A stretch of 64,000 bases of DNA from NCBI GenBank assembly GCA_963666465.1, contig OY762824.1, positions 4,712,001-4,776,000 of the forward strand, given 5' to 3'. The notes below the pieces were generated by a model. It was not told the DNA's origin, ran no database searches, and was given only the letters and a program-made list of their open reading frames with translations. This DNA is from VXYL01 sp963666465 (lineage in GTDB: Bacteria > Pseudomonadota > Gammaproteobacteria > Pseudomonadales > Azotimanducaceae). The position numbers were made by a program, and so were the translations under genes. Positions 25,537-35,573 of this stretch are shown in pieces (position 1 is the stretch's first letter; the number at the start of each line of letters is the position of its first letter).

Positions 25537-26325
25537 ATGGCCTACTCCGAAGAAATCAAGGAAGAGGGCCTCGTCGAGAAACTCGTCGAGGTCAATCGCG
25601 TCTCCAAGGTGGTCAAGGGCGGACGCCAGTTCGGCTTCACCGCGCTCACCGTGGTGGGCGACGCCAACGGCCGGGTCGGCTTCGGCCGCGGTCGGGCGAA
25701 GGAAGTGCCGGTCGCCATCGAGAAGGCGATGGAAGCGGCGCGGCGCAACATGGTGGATGTGGAGCTCAACGGCGACACCCTGTGGTATCCCGTCACCCGT
25801 CGGCACGGCGCGTCCACCATCTTCATGCGGCCGGCCTCGGAAGGCACCGGCGTCATCGCCGGGGACAGCATGAGGGCTGTGCTCGAAGCGGCCGGCGTGC
25901 GCAACGTGCTGACGAAGTGCTACGGTTCCACCACGGCGGTGAACGTGGTGCGCGCCACCTTCAACGCGCTCGCCGCCATGCAGTCGCCGGAGGCCATCGC
26001 GACGCGGCGGGGCAAGACTGTGGAGGAACTCATGGCGGCGCTGCCGAACGGCGGCGGCGCGAACGGGGCCCAGGAAGAGGCCGGGGAACCGGCGCCGGAA
26101 GAGATGGTTGACGAGGCTGGTGCGCTGGCGGCGGCCTTGGCGCCGGCCGAGGGCGAAGCCGCAACGGACAGTGCTTCCGGCGAGGCTGCACGGGAGCCTG
26201 CGTCCGGCGAAGCCGCAACGCCTGCATCCGACGAATCGGCAACGGGGCCTGCATCCGGCGAAGCCGCAACCGAGCCTTCGCCGGGCGACGATGCGGGTGC
26301 AGCAGAGGCGCGGGACGCGCAATAG
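25537..26325 (+). CDS. rpsE: Ribosomal protein S5 with long repetitive acidic C-terminus
   Basis: 262 residues against 167 in E. coli. The first 165 residues are normal S5 (LVEKLVEVNRVSKVVKGGRQ, FTALTVVGDANGRVGFGRGRA, GVRNVLTKCYGSTTAVNVVRA), a ramp protein at the mRNA entry that affects fidelity. From about residue 168 the protein carries some 95 extra residues built from Ala/Glu/Pro/Ser with repeated SGEAA units. This is presumably disordered and solvent exposed. The codons of the tail are repetitive, so the length may vary between strains. The gene begins 1 nt after rplR. Confidence 0.95.
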   Translation: MAYSEEIKEEGLVEKLVEVNRVSKVVKGGRQFGFTALTVVGDANGRVGFGRGRAKEVPVAIEKAMEAARRNMVDVELNGDTLWYPVTRRHGASTIFMRPASEGTGVIAGDSMRAVLEAAGVRNVLTKCYGSTTAVNVVRATFNALAAMQSPEAIATRRGKTVEELMAALPNGGGANGAQEEAGEPAPEEMVDEAGALAAALAPAEGEAATDSASGEAAREPASGEAATPASDESATGPASGEAATEPSPGDDAGAAEARDAQ

Positions 26326-26344
26326 GCGAGGCGCGAGGTCGATC

Positions 26345-26572
26345 ATGTCCACAGCAACATCTGCCACATCGGACGCCGCCACGGTAACGGTGCGCCTGGT
26401 GAAGTCGCCGCACGGGCGACTGCGCAAGCACCGCGCCTGCATCGAGGGCCTGGGGCTGCGCCGCATCGGTTCGTGCCGGGTGCTCGAAGACACGCCGGCG
26501 GTGCGCGGCATGATCCGCCAGGTCGCCTATCTTGTGGAAGTCGAACCGGCCGGCGAGGAGGCGAGCGCATGA
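26345..26572 (+). CDS. rpmD: Ribosomal protein L30
   Basis: 75 residues (59 in E. coli), with about 12 extra residues at the N-terminus. The core VTVRLVKSPHGRLRKHRACIEGLGLRR and TPAVRGMIRQVAYLVEVE is conserved. L30 is a small 50S protein near the 5S rRNA. The stop overlaps the rplO ATG by 4 nt. Confidence 0.95.
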   Translation: MSTATSATSDAATVTVRLVKSPHGRLRKHRACIEGLGLRRIGSCRVLEDTPAVRGMIRQVAYLVEVEPAGEEASA

Positions 26573-27000
26573 GACTCAACGATCTCTCCCCTGCGGCCGG
26601 CAGCAAGCGGCCGAAGAAACGAGTCGGACGCGGCCACAGCGCCGGTCAAGGCAAGACAGCCGGGCGCGGCCACAAGGGGCAGAAGTCCCGCTCCGGCGGC
26701 AACGTCCGGCCCGGCTTCGAGGGCGGCCAATTGCCGTTGCAGCAGCGGCTGCCGAAGTTCGGCTTTCGCTCCCGCATCGGCGCTCGCACCGCCGAGGTGC
26801 GGCTGGGCGAACTGGCGCGGGTGGAGGGCGAGAACATCGACCTCAAGGCATTGCAGGACGCCGGCGTGGTGTCGAGAAACTGCACGCGAGCCCGCATCTT
26901 CCTTTCCGGCGAAATCGCGCGGGCGGTGATGGTGGAAGGTCTGGGCGTCAGCCGCGGCGCCAAGGCGGCCATCGAGGCGGCAGGAGGGAGCGTCGGCTGA
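26569..27000 (+). CDS. rplO: Ribosomal protein L15
   Basis: 143 residues. L15 is a late-assembly 50S protein with an extended N-terminal arm. MRLNDLSPAAGSKRPKKRVGRG, KTAGRGHKGQKSRSGG and FEGGQLPLQQRLPKFGF are conserved. ATG 26569 overlaps the rpmD stop; the stop overlaps the secY start (TGATG). Confidence 0.97.
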   Translation: MRLNDLSPAAGSKRPKKRVGRGHSAGQGKTAGRGHKGQKSRSGGNVRPGFEGGQLPLQQRLPKFGFRSRIGARTAEVRLGELARVEGENIDLKALQDAGVVSRNCTRARIFLSGEIARAVMVEGLGVSRGAKAAIEAAGGSVG

Positions 27001-28352
27001 TGCGGGCGCCGGGACCATCGCTAGCAGGGACGCAGGCCGGGCTCTCGGAGCTTCGCAGCCGGCTCCTGTTCGTGCTGTTCGCCCTGCTCGTCTATCGGGT
27101 GGGGACGCACATTCCCGTGCCGGGCATCAATCCCGAGCAACTGCGCAACCTCTTCGATGCTCAGCAGGGCGGCATTCTGGATCTCTTCAACATGTTCTCC
27201 GGCGGCGCGCTGGAGCGGATGAGCATCCTCGCGCTCGGCGTCATGCCCTACATCACCTCCAGCATCATCATGAACCTGCTGACGGCGATGTACCCGTCGC
27301 TGAACCAACTGCGCAAGGAAGGCGAGGCGGGGCGGCGCAAGATCACCCAGTACACGCGCTACGGCACGCTGCTGATCTCCCTCATTCAGGGCACCGCGCT
27401 CACCGGCACGCTGGCGGCGCAGGGACTGGCGTTCACGCCGGGCATCTCGTTCTACGTGGTCGCCATCGTCACGCTGGTGACCGGGGCGCTGTTCATGATG
27501 TGGCTCGGCGAGCAGATCACCGAGCGGGGAGTCGGCAACGGCATCTCGCTGCTCATTTTCTCCGGCATCGTGTCGGGCTTTCCGGGGGCGGTGGGGCAGT
27601 CCTTCGAGGCGGCGCGGCAGGGCGACATCAACATTATCGCGCTGCTTGCGGTGGCGCTGGTGGGCATCCTGATCGTTGCCTTCGTGGTCTTCATCGAACG
27701 CGGCGAGCGACGCATTCCGGTGAACTACGCCAAACGCCAGCAGGGGCGCCGGGTGTTCCAGGGGCAGAGCAGCCATCTGCCGCTGAAGATCAACATGGCC
27801 GGGGTGATTCCGGCCATCTTCGCTTCCAGCCTGCTGCTCGCGCCGGCTTCCATCGCGCAGTGGTTCGGCCAGTCGCCGGGTATGACCTGGCTGCAGGACG
27901 TGGCGCTGGAACTTTCGCCGGGTCGGCCGCTCTATATCCTCCTGTTCGCCGCCGGCATCGTCTTTTTCAGCTTCTTCTACACGGCGCTTCAATTCGATTC
28001 CCGGGACATGGCGGACAACCTGAAGCGGCAGGGCGCCTATGTTCCGGGCATCCGGCCCGGGCGCAACACGGCGAATCACTTCGACAACGTGATCACGCGG
28101 CTGACGCTGTTCGGTTCGCTCTACGTCACCGCGGTGTGCCTGCTGCCGGAGCTGATGATCGTGTTCTTCAACGTCACCTTCCAGCTTGGCGGCACGGCGC
28201 TGTTGATCGTGGTGGTGGTGTCGATGGACTTCATGCGGCAGGTGCAGGCGCATCTGATGTCGAGTCAGTACGCCAAGCTGATGGAGAAATCGAACCTCAA
28301 GAACTACAGTCGCGGCGGCGGTCGGCTGGCGCCGCGACGGGGCGGACGCTAG
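27000..28352 (+). CDS. secY: Protein translocase channel subunit SecY
   Basis: 450 residues, ten predicted membrane helices. SecY forms the protein-conducting channel of SecYEG in the inner membrane. HIPVPGINPEQLRN, the plug region, LNQLRKEGEAGRRKI, WLGEQITERGVGNGISLLIF and GIRPGRNTANHFDNVITRLT are conserved. ATG 27000 overlaps rplO; upstream open frame is a shadow. The C-terminus NYSRGGGRLAPRRGGR is Gly/Arg-rich. Confidence 0.97.
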   Translation: MRAPGPSLAGTQAGLSELRSRLLFVLFALLVYRVGTHIPVPGINPEQLRNLFDAQQGGILDLFNMFSGGALERMSILALGVMPYITSSIIMNLLTAMYPSLNQLRKEGEAGRRKITQYTRYGTLLISLIQGTALTGTLAAQGLAFTPGISFYVVAIVTLVTGALFMMWLGEQITERGVGNGISLLIFSGIVSGFPGAVGQSFEAARQGDINIIALLAVALVGILIVAFVVFIERGERRIPVNYAKRQQGRRVFQGQSSHLPLKINMAGVIPAIFASSLLLAPASIAQWFGQSPGMTWLQDVALELSPGRPLYILLFAAGIVFFSFFYTALQFDSRDMADNLKRQGAYVPGIRPGRNTANHFDNVITRLTLFGSLYVTAVCLLPELMIVFFNVTFQLGGTALLIVVVVSMDFMRQVQAHLMSSQYAKLMEKSNLKNYSRGGGRLAPRRGGR

Positions 28353-28414
28353 GGCCCCCCTTCTCCTTGGGGAACTTGAGGGGCGACAGGCGGACGAGAG
28401 ACGGAGACAGGCAG

Positions 28415-28531
28415 ATGAAAGTCAGGGCATCGGTGAGAAAGATGTGCCGCAACTGCAAGATCGTGCGGCGACGTGGCGTCGTGCGCGTGATCTGCAGCGC
28501 GGAACCCCGGCACAAGCAGCGCCAGGGTTAG
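28415..28531 (+). CDS. rpmJ: Ribosomal protein L36 (zinc-binding form)
   Basis: 38 residues, the normal length. MKVRASVRKMCRNCKIVRRR and VICSAEPRHKQRQG contain the C-x2-C...C...H zinc ligands. L36 stabilises the 23S core near L6 and L16. The start follows GGAGACAGGCAG. It is followed by a 110-nt spacer with a decoy copy of the rpsM start. Confidence 0.96.
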   Translation: MKVRASVRKMCRNCKIVRRRGVVRVICSAEPRHKQRQG

Positions 28532-28544
28532 GGGGCCACAAGGC

Positions 28545-28637
28545 ATGGCACGAATCGCTGGCATCAAGAGCGCCCTGGCGGGCGCGTTGGAAGTTTTCGC
28601 TGGCGCGAGAACTTCTACAGACAACGTCGGAGGCTAG
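28545..28637 (+). other. Mini reading frame duplicating the rpsM start
   Basis: ATGGCACGAATCGCTGGCAT at 28545 repeats the rpsM start ATGGCACGAATCGCAGGCAT at 28642 with one change. The frame runs 30 codons (MARIAGIKSALAG...) and stops 4 nt before the real rpsM ATG. It may be a leader peptide or a partial gene duplication; the preceding ribosome-binding site is weak (AGGGGGCCACAAGGC). Confidence 0.55.
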
Positions 28638-28641
28638 GGGC

Positions 28642-28998
28642 ATGGCACGAATCGCAGGCATCAACATCCCCGACAACAAGCACGCCGGGGTCTCGCTCAC
28701 GTATATCTTCGGCGTCGGCCGATCGTCGGCGCAGCGCATCTGCGAATCGGCGGGGGTGGATCCGAACGCGCGGATCATGGACCTGGGCGAGGATCGGCTC
28801 GATGCCATGCGGGCGGAAGTCGCCCGGCACACGGTGGAAGGCGACCTGCGGCGCGAGGTTTCCATGAACGTCAAGCGGCTGATGGACCTCGGCTGCTACC
28901 GCGGCATGAGGCATCGGCGTGGGCTGCCGGTACACGGCCAGCGCACCCGCACCAATGCGCGCACCCGCAAGGGCGTGAAGCGACCGATCCGCAAGTAG
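28642..28998 (+). CDS. rpsM: Ribosomal protein S13
   Basis: 118 residues, as in E. coli. S13 in the 30S head contacts P-site tRNA and bridges to L5. MARIAGINIPDNKHAGVSLTY, FGVGRSSAQRI and the tail RGLPVHGQRTRTNARTRKG are conserved. GGAGG before the ATG at 28642 selects this start over the duplicate at 28545 (which is out of frame). Confidence 0.97.
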   Translation: MARIAGINIPDNKHAGVSLTYIFGVGRSSAQRICESAGVDPNARIMDLGEDRLDAMRAEVARHTVEGDLRREVSMNVKRLMDLGCYRGMRHRRGLPVHGQRTRTNARTRKGVKRPIRK

Positions 28999-29060
28999 GG
29001 CTTGCGGGGCAAGTGACAGCTCAAGTGACAAACAGGGCGTAAGGCAAGGACAGCAAAGAG

Positions 29061-29447
29061 ATGGCGGACGCACCGGCGCGCAGGCGCGGCAGGCGGGTGG
29101 TCACCGACGGGGTGGCGCACGTGCATGCCTCGTTCAACAACACGATCATCACCATCACGGACCGGCAGGGCAACACGCTTGGCTGGGCCACGGCCGGCGG
29201 CTCCGGCTATCGCGGCTCGCGCAAGAGCACCCCGTTCGCGGCACAGGTGGCCGCCGAGCGTGCCGCCACCAGCGTCATCGACATGCACGGCATGAAGAGC
29301 GTGGACGTGCTGGTGAAGGGGCCGGGGCCGGGGCGGGAGTCGGCGGTGCGGGCCATGAACGCCGCCGGCCTCAAGGTCAACAGCATTTCGGACGTGACGC
29401 CCATTCCGCACAACGGGTGTCGGCCGCCGAAACGCCGGCGGGTGTAG
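29061..29447 (+). CDS. rpsK: Ribosomal protein S11
   Basis: 128 residues. S11 lies on the 30S platform at the mRNA exit. VTDGVAHVHASFNNTIITITD, GWATAGGSGYRGSRKSTPFAAQ and the C-terminal DVTPIPHNGCRPPKRRRV are conserved. The N-terminus (ADAPARRRGRR) is slightly basic and variable as usual. Confidence 0.97.
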   Translation: MADAPARRRGRRVVTDGVAHVHASFNNTIITITDRQGNTLGWATAGGSGYRGSRKSTPFAAQVAAERAATSVIDMHGMKSVDVLVKGPGPGRESAVRAMNAAGLKVNSISDVTPIPHNGCRPPKRRRV

Positions 29448-29462
29448 GGGAGGGTTGCAGAA

Positions 29463-30083
29463 GTGGGTCGATATCTGGGACCGAAGCTCAAGCTCTCCCG
29501 CCGGGAGGGCACGGACCTCTTGCTCAAGAGCGGCGTCACGCCCATCGACGCCAAGTGCCGGGCGGACGCCATTCCGGGGCAGCATGGCGCCAGGCGGCAG
29601 CGGCAGTCGGACTACGCCGTGCAACTGCGCGAGAAGCAGAAGGTGCGGCGCTTCTACGGCGTGCTCGAGAAGCAGTTCCGCAACTACTACCGCAAGGCCG
29701 ATCGGCAAAAGGGCGCCACCGGCGCGAACCTCTTGCGGATGCTGGAGCGGCGGCTCGACAACGTGGTCTATCGCATGGGCTTTGGCTGCACCCGCGCCGA
29801 GGCGCGGCAGCTTGTGTCGCACAAGGCCATCGAGGTGAACGGCCGGGCGGTGAACGTGGCGTCCTATCTCGTCAGCCCGGAAGACGTAGTGGCGGTGCGG
29901 GAATCCAAGCGCGGCCAGATGCGCATCAAGCAGGCGCTGGAACTGGCCGGGCAGCGTCAGGCGGTGGAGTGGGTGGAAGTGGACGGCGACGCGATGACGG
30001 GCACCTATCAGCGCTATCCGGATCGCAGCGAGCTGCCGCCGGAGATCAACGAGAACCTCATTGTCGAGTTCTATTCGAAGTAG
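29463..30083 (+). CDS. rpsD: Ribosomal protein S4
   Basis: 206 residues from GTG 29463, with AGGGGAGG upstream. S4 is a primary 16S assembly protein and in gammaproteobacteria the translational repressor of the alpha operon. GRYLGPKLKLSRREGTDL, IPGQHGARRQRQSDYAVQLREKQK and the S4 domain RLDNVVYRMGFGCTRAEARQLV are conserved. There is no zinc cluster. Its place between rpsK and rpoA is a taxonomic marker for gamma/beta gene order. Confidence 0.97.
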   Translation: MGRYLGPKLKLSRREGTDLLLKSGVTPIDAKCRADAIPGQHGARRQRQSDYAVQLREKQKVRRFYGVLEKQFRNYYRKADRQKGATGANLLRMLERRLDNVVYRMGFGCTRAEARQLVSHKAIEVNGRAVNVASYLVSPEDVVAVRESKRGQMRIKQALELAGQRQAVEWVEVDGDAMTGTYQRYPDRSELPPEINENLIVEFYSK

Positions 30084-30214
30084 CCCTTCGGCAGGCCCTG
30101 TGGGCGGTGCGGCTGCCCCTTGGGCGTGGTCAGCCAGGCACCGCTGGCCTCGCGCCAAGCGCCTTCAAGTCGCAAGGCACCCTTTCGTTCCGCGTCAGTC
30201 AACGGAGAAAACTC

Positions 30215-31210
30215 GTGTCACAGGCAAGCGAATTCCTCACACCACGGCGCATCGACGTGCAGGAGATGAGCCCCACCAGGGCGCGGGTGACGCTCGAGCC
30301 CTTGGAGCGTGGCTTCGGCCACACGCTCGGCAACACGCTGCGGCGCATCCTGCTTTCCTCCATGCCGGGCTGCGCCATCACGGAGGTGCAGATCGACGGG
30401 GTGGAGCATGAATACACCGGCATCGAGGGGGTGCAGGAGGATGTGGTGGACATCCTGCTCAACCTCAAGGGCATTGCGGTTCGGCTGCATCAGGGCGAGG
30501 AGACGCGCATCACGCTGAACCGGGATGGCGCCGGCATCGTCACCGCTGGCGACTTCCAGCTTACGGCGGATGTGGAGATCGCCAATCCGGACCATCTCAT
30601 CTGCACGCTGAACGAGAACGGCAAGATTCGCATGGAGGCCAAGGTCACCCGCGGGCGCGGCTATCAGCCGGTGGAGTACAAGGGGCCGTCCGACGACGAG
30701 GCGATGGAGGAAACCACCACCATCGGCGTGCTGCGGCTCGACGCCAGCTACAGCCCGATGCGGCGGGTGGCGTATGACGTCGAAAGCGCGCGGGTGGAGC
30801 AGCGCACAGACCTCGACAAGCTGGTGCTCGACATCGAATCGAACGGCACCATCGACCCGGAGGAGGCCATCCGGCGCGCTGCCACCATCCTGCAGCAGCA
30901 GCTTGCGGTGTTCGTGGATCTCGAAACCCACGGCGATTTGGCGTTGGAGTCGAAGGAGGATCAGGTGGATCCGATCCTGCTGCGGCCAGTGGACGATCTG
31001 GAGCTGACGGTGCGCTCCGCCAACTGCCTGAAGGCGGAGAACATCCACTTGATCGGCGACCTCATCCACCGCACCGAGACGGATCTGCTGAAGACGCCGA
31101 ACCTCGGCAAGAAGTCGCTCACGGAGATCAAGGACGTGCTCGCCTCCAGAGGGCTTGCCCTCGGCATGAGGCTGGAAGGGTGGCCGCCGTCCGGGTTGCG
31201 CACGGCGTAA
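30215..31210 (+). CDS. rpoA: RNA polymerase alpha subunit
   Basis: 331 residues (329 in E. coli). Alpha dimerises to start core assembly; its C-terminal domain binds UP elements and activators. RVTLEPLERGFGHTLGNTLRRILLSSMPG in the N-terminal domain and VRSANCLKAENIHLIGDL (with the Arg265 equivalent) plus TPNLGKKSLTEIKDVL in the C-terminal domain are intact. GTG 30215, preceded by CGGAG, is the start; the frame is open upstream through rpsD but unrelated. Confidence 0.97.
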   Translation: MSQASEFLTPRRIDVQEMSPTRARVTLEPLERGFGHTLGNTLRRILLSSMPGCAITEVQIDGVEHEYTGIEGVQEDVVDILLNLKGIAVRLHQGEETRITLNRDGAGIVTAGDFQLTADVEIANPDHLICTLNENGKIRMEAKVTRGRGYQPVEYKGPSDDEAMEETTTIGVLRLDASYSPMRRVAYDVESARVEQRTDLDKLVLDIESNGTIDPEEAIRRAATILQQQLAVFVDLETHGDLALESKEDQVDPILLRPVDDLELTVRSANCLKAENIHLIGDLIHRTETDLLKTPNLGKKSLTEIKDVLASRGLALGMRLEGWPPSGLRTA

Positions 31211-31331
31211 GGGCGAGGCAGGCACCACCTTTCGGGGCAAGCGACGGGTCGAGCGCCACCTTGGAAGGATGGCATCGCCCTGCACCGGCGAAGGCGCGCA
31301 ACGACAAGCGGGAAGGAAGCGGGAAAGCACC

Positions 31332-31724
31332 ATGAGACACAAGAAAAGCGGCAGGCACCTGGGCCGCACCAGTTCCCACCGCAAGGCCATGTTCTCGAAC
31401 ATGGCCGCGTCGCTCATCGAGCACGAAATCATCAAGACCACCCTGCCCAAGGCCAAGGAACTCCGGCGTGTGGCCGAACCGCTCATCACGCTGGCCAAGA
31501 TCGACAGCGTGGCCAACCGCCGCCTCGCCTTCGACCGCCTGCGCAACAAGGCAGCGGTGGGCAAGCTCTTCAGCGAACTGGGCCCCCGCTTCCAGGAGCG
31601 CCCCGGCGGCTACACCCGCATCCTCAAAGCCGGCCACCGCGCCGGCGATGCCGCCCCCATCGCCTATATCGAACTCGTCGGCCGAGAACTCCTCGACGAG
31701 GACGACGAAGACGACGAAGAATAG
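31332..31724 (+). CDS. rplQ: Ribosomal protein L17
   Basis: 130 residues. L17 lies near the tunnel exit. MRHKKSGRHLGRTSSHRKAMFSNMAASLIEHE and the C-terminal RPGGYTRILKAGHRAGDAAPIAYIELVG are conserved; the tail ends in an acidic run DEDDEDDEE. ATG 31332 follows GGAAGCGGGAAAG. Last gene of the translation supercluster. Confidence 0.97.
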   Translation: MRHKKSGRHLGRTSSHRKAMFSNMAASLIEHEIIKTTLPKAKELRRVAEPLITLAKIDSVANRRLAFDRLRNKAAVGKLFSELGPRFQERPGGYTRILKAGHRAGDAAPIAYIELVGRELLDEDDEDDEE

Positions 31725-31796
31725 GCTTGCGCGGGGGAAGCGGCAGGCGACCCCGGCAGTTTTCCTTTCCCTTCTGTGCTCCCGCCCGATGCCCTT

Positions 31797-32310
31797 CTAG
31801 GGACGGCATCCTGCCCTTCCATGTAGCCGGGCCCTCTCTGGAGGGGGCTTCCCTGCTGTCAGGCGCCGGGTCGGGAGGAACTGCGGGGCCACGGGGTGGC
31901 CCGGGCGCTGGCTGGCCTGTCGCCGTGGTGCTTGTCGGACCGATGCGCTTCGACCGAGCGCGAGGGCAGTATTCGCTGGTGGAGCTGGCCGTGCTGCATG
32001 CACTGGGACGCAATCGCCTCGACTACCACGCCGCCAGGCGGCCCCTGGCCGTAAAGCCCGGCCCATTCCGAGACGAAGACGAGGCGGCCCGCGAGCGGCG
32101 CGCTTTGCGAGCGGAAAAGCGGTCGCTGGCAAAGCGCGGCATCGTCACGCCGAAGTGGGGCGCCGGACTGGGGCTACGACTCAAACCGCGCCGCGTAGTC
32201 GTCCGGCCAGCCCTGACATTCGGATCGTTGCCTCTGAAGTCAGGGGCATCATCCTGCCTTCCATGTACCCAAGCCCTTCTGGGGGAGGGCATCCTGCCCT
32301 CCCTGCGCCC
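31797..32310. repeat. REP-like palindromes flanking the doubtful frame
   Basis: Copies of the GGGCATCCTGCCC family occur at about 31797-31825 (GGACGGCATCCTGCCCTTCC), 32250-32270 (ATCATCCTGCCTTCC) and 32290-32310 (GGGAGGGCATCCTGCCCTCC). The last is a perfect GGGAGGGCA/TGCCCTCCC inverted repeat apart from its centre. Confidence 0.6.
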
Positions 32311-32383
32311 GCCAGGGCGCGCCTTCTTGACCGTTTCTCCCCCGGGCTCTGTGCTGGCCGCCCCTACGGGCAATCGCCAGTGA
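31943..32383 (+). CDS. Doubtful hypothetical protein between rplQ and a methyltransferase
   Basis: ATG 31943 opens a 146-residue basic frame (MRFDRARGQYSLVELAVLHA, then a Glu/Arg-rich helix) with no recognised family and a weak ribosome-binding site. The second half crosses two REP-like palindromes (32250-32310), which argues that at most the first 80 residues are real. The 640-bp gap 31725-32363 is otherwise repeat-rich non-coding DNA. Confidence 0.25.
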   Translation: MRFDRARGQYSLVELAVLHALGRNRLDYHAARRPLAVKPGPFRDEDEAARERRALRAEKRSLAKRGIVTPKWGAGLGLRLKPRRVVVRPALTFGSLPLKSGASSCLPCTQALLGEGILPSLRPPGRAFLTVSPPGSVLAAPTGNRQ

Positions 32384-32972
32384 CGATCCAGAGAGGATCC
32401 GCATTGCCCGGCGAGCGGTCGAGGGCGCTGATCTCAACATATCCGGCGCGGTGCAGATAGCTGCCGACCAGACGGATGCGGTCGTTCGGTGGCAGGGCGC
32501 GGAAGGCGAGGATGGCCTTGGTGGGGAAGCAGCGGTGCGATATCGCCACGGCAACCCGGCCGCTCGGGGCGATGACGCGGCGCAGATCGCTGAACACCTC
32601 CATCGGCTGCACCAGATACTGCACCGACACGGCCAGCACCGCCCGGTCGAAGCTGTCGTCGGCAAACGGAAGCGTGGGCTGCTCGTTCAGGTCGTGAACG
32701 ACGCGATCGGTGAGCCGGGGGTTCGCCGCAAGTTCCTCCGCATTCATGCCCAGCCCAGCGACGCGCCCATATTCCACATCGGGCAGATGCGACACCCAGG
32801 ACGACATCAGATCGAGCACCGATGACTTCGGCGGCAGGAACTCGGCATAGAAGTCGGTGAGCGCCGCAATGGTGGCGTCGTCGATATGTGTCACAAGCCG
32901 AGGCTGGCGATAGAACCGGGCATCGGCAGACTCATCCTCCCGCGCAAAGAACCGCTCCGGAAACCCCTCCAT
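32364..32972 (-). CDS. Class I SAM-dependent methyltransferase
   Basis: 202 residues from ATG 32972. The glycine-rich SAM-binding strand is modified (SSVLDLMSSWVSHLP), followed by GLGMNAEELAANP, a motif II-like LPFADDSFDRAVLAVSVQYL and RRVIAPSGRVAVAISHRCFP, the layout of methyltransferase-11 proteins. The usual E/DxGxGxG is replaced by LDLMSSWVSH, as seen in a sub-family of uncharacterised bacterial enzymes. Substrate unknown. It stands alone on the minus strand and converges with the region after rplQ. An upstream ATG at 33017 is less likely. Confidence 0.75.
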   Translation of the reverse strand: MEGFPERFFAREDESADARFYRQPRLVTHIDDATIAALTDFYAEFLPPKSSVLDLMSSWVSHLPDVEYGRVAGLGMNAEELAANPRLTDRVVHDLNEQPTLPFADDSFDRAVLAVSVQYLVQPMEVFSDLRRVIAPSGRVAVAISHRCFPTKAILAFRALPPNDRIRLVGSYLHRAGYVEISALDRSPGNADPLWIVTGDCP

Positions 32973-33243
32973 CGCCAACACACCCACTGCTCTCCGCCAA
33001 ACACAGGATTGTCGCACGCATCAAATCGCTCTCGCGAAAACGCCCCCCACAACCCTCTCCGGAACTTGCACAGGCCAGATTTCCCCGTCCCACAGCCACA
33101 CCGGCGGTGGTGGTGTCGCCCGCGTTCAGGGCACGGTCTTACGCTGGCGGGTCGGAGGAGACGCCGCGGGAGGCGTTGGTGGCGGCGGGCGAACGGCTGG
33201 TGTTACATTGTGCGCTGTTGCGATATTGCGAAGGTGGATGGCA

Positions 33244-33936
33244 ATGAGCGAGGGTTCGGGGTGCTTCTCCCAGGCGACGATCGACTATCTCGTCGATCTC
33301 GAAGCGAACAACAATCGGGAGTGGTTCCAGGACAATCGGTCGCGTTACGACGAGTGCGTTCTTGCGCCGGCGTTCGGGTTCATATCGGAAATGGGGGAGC
33401 GCCTTCCCGGCATCTCGCGGCACCTGACGGCGATTCCGAAGCGGAGCGGGGGATCACTCATGCGGGTGTATCGCGACACCCGGTTCTCCCGCGACAAGAC
33501 CCCCTACAAGACCAACATCGGCATTCAGTTTCGCCACGAGCAGGGCAAGGATGTACATGCGCCGGGGCTGTACTTCCACCTTGATCGCAACGAGTGCTTC
33601 CTCGGCGTCGGGATGTGGCATCCGGAGCGGGAGGCGTTGGCGGCGATCCGTCAGGCCATCGTCGATGATCCCAGGGCTTGGTGGCGGGTGCGGGATGGGC
33701 AGGCGTTTCGCGAGGTTTTCGACTTTGGCGGCAGTGCGCTGAAGCGGGCGCCACGTGGCTTTCCGGCGGATCATCCGTGCATCGAGGACCTCAAGCGGAA
33801 GGACTTCATTGGCGTGGCCAGCATGGCGCCGGCGGTGGCGGCGAGCGCGAACCTGGCCGAGGAGATGGCGGCTATGTTCGGAGCTGGGAAGGGGCTTATG
33901 CGGTTTCTGTGCGGTGCCTTGGGACTGTCGTTTTGA
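33244..33936 (+). CDS. DUF2461 / TIGR02453 family protein
   Basis: 230 residues. Family landmarks are FLVDLEANNNREWFQDNRSRYDE-like NNNREWFQDNRSRYD, LMRVYRDTRFSRDKTPYKTN and YFHLDRNECFLGVGMWHPE. These proteins are widespread and of unknown biochemical role. ATG 33244 is chosen because AAGGTGG lies 8 nt upstream; ATG 33238 is also possible. Transcribed away from the methyltransferase gene. Confidence 0.8.
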   Translation: MSEGSGCFSQATIDYLVDLEANNNREWFQDNRSRYDECVLAPAFGFISEMGERLPGISRHLTAIPKRSGGSLMRVYRDTRFSRDKTPYKTNIGIQFRHEQGKDVHAPGLYFHLDRNECFLGVGMWHPEREALAAIRQAIVDDPRAWWRVRDGQAFREVFDFGGSALKRAPRGFPADHPCIEDLKRKDFIGVASMAPAVAASANLAEEMAAMFGAGKGLMRFLCGALGLSF

Positions 33937-34071
33937 TGCTTGGTCAGGAAGGATGTACTGCGCTGTGCGGCGCGTTGGCCGGTTGCGTGGAGCACGCCAT
34001 TTGCCGGTCCCCAAAAAAGTCAAGGAGCGATGGGGTTGCAGGGCCGCCGGAGACTGGGGAGGGCCTGGCGC

Positions 34072-35433
<1,362 letters not shown>

Positions 35434-35464
35434 GGCCCCAGGCGCCTCGCTTGCGCGCCTGGCG

Positions 35465-35535
35465 GCGCGACTTCGGGCAAGATGCCTTCCCTCCGGAAAG
35501 AGATGGCGGGCAGGATGCCCCCCCTCCGGAAGGGA
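35465..35535. repeat. Two REP-like palindromes inside the pnt operon
   Basis: GGGCAAGATGCCTTCCCTCC and GCGGGCAGGATGCCCCCCCTCC, both followed by GGAA, lie in the 140-bp gap between pntAB and pntB. They belong to the GGGCATCCTGCCC family and could be processing or stability hairpins in the operon mRNA. Confidence 0.6.
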
Positions 35536-35573
35536 GTGGCGCCGTGCTGGGGATGTCCGGTGCGCATCGGCCT

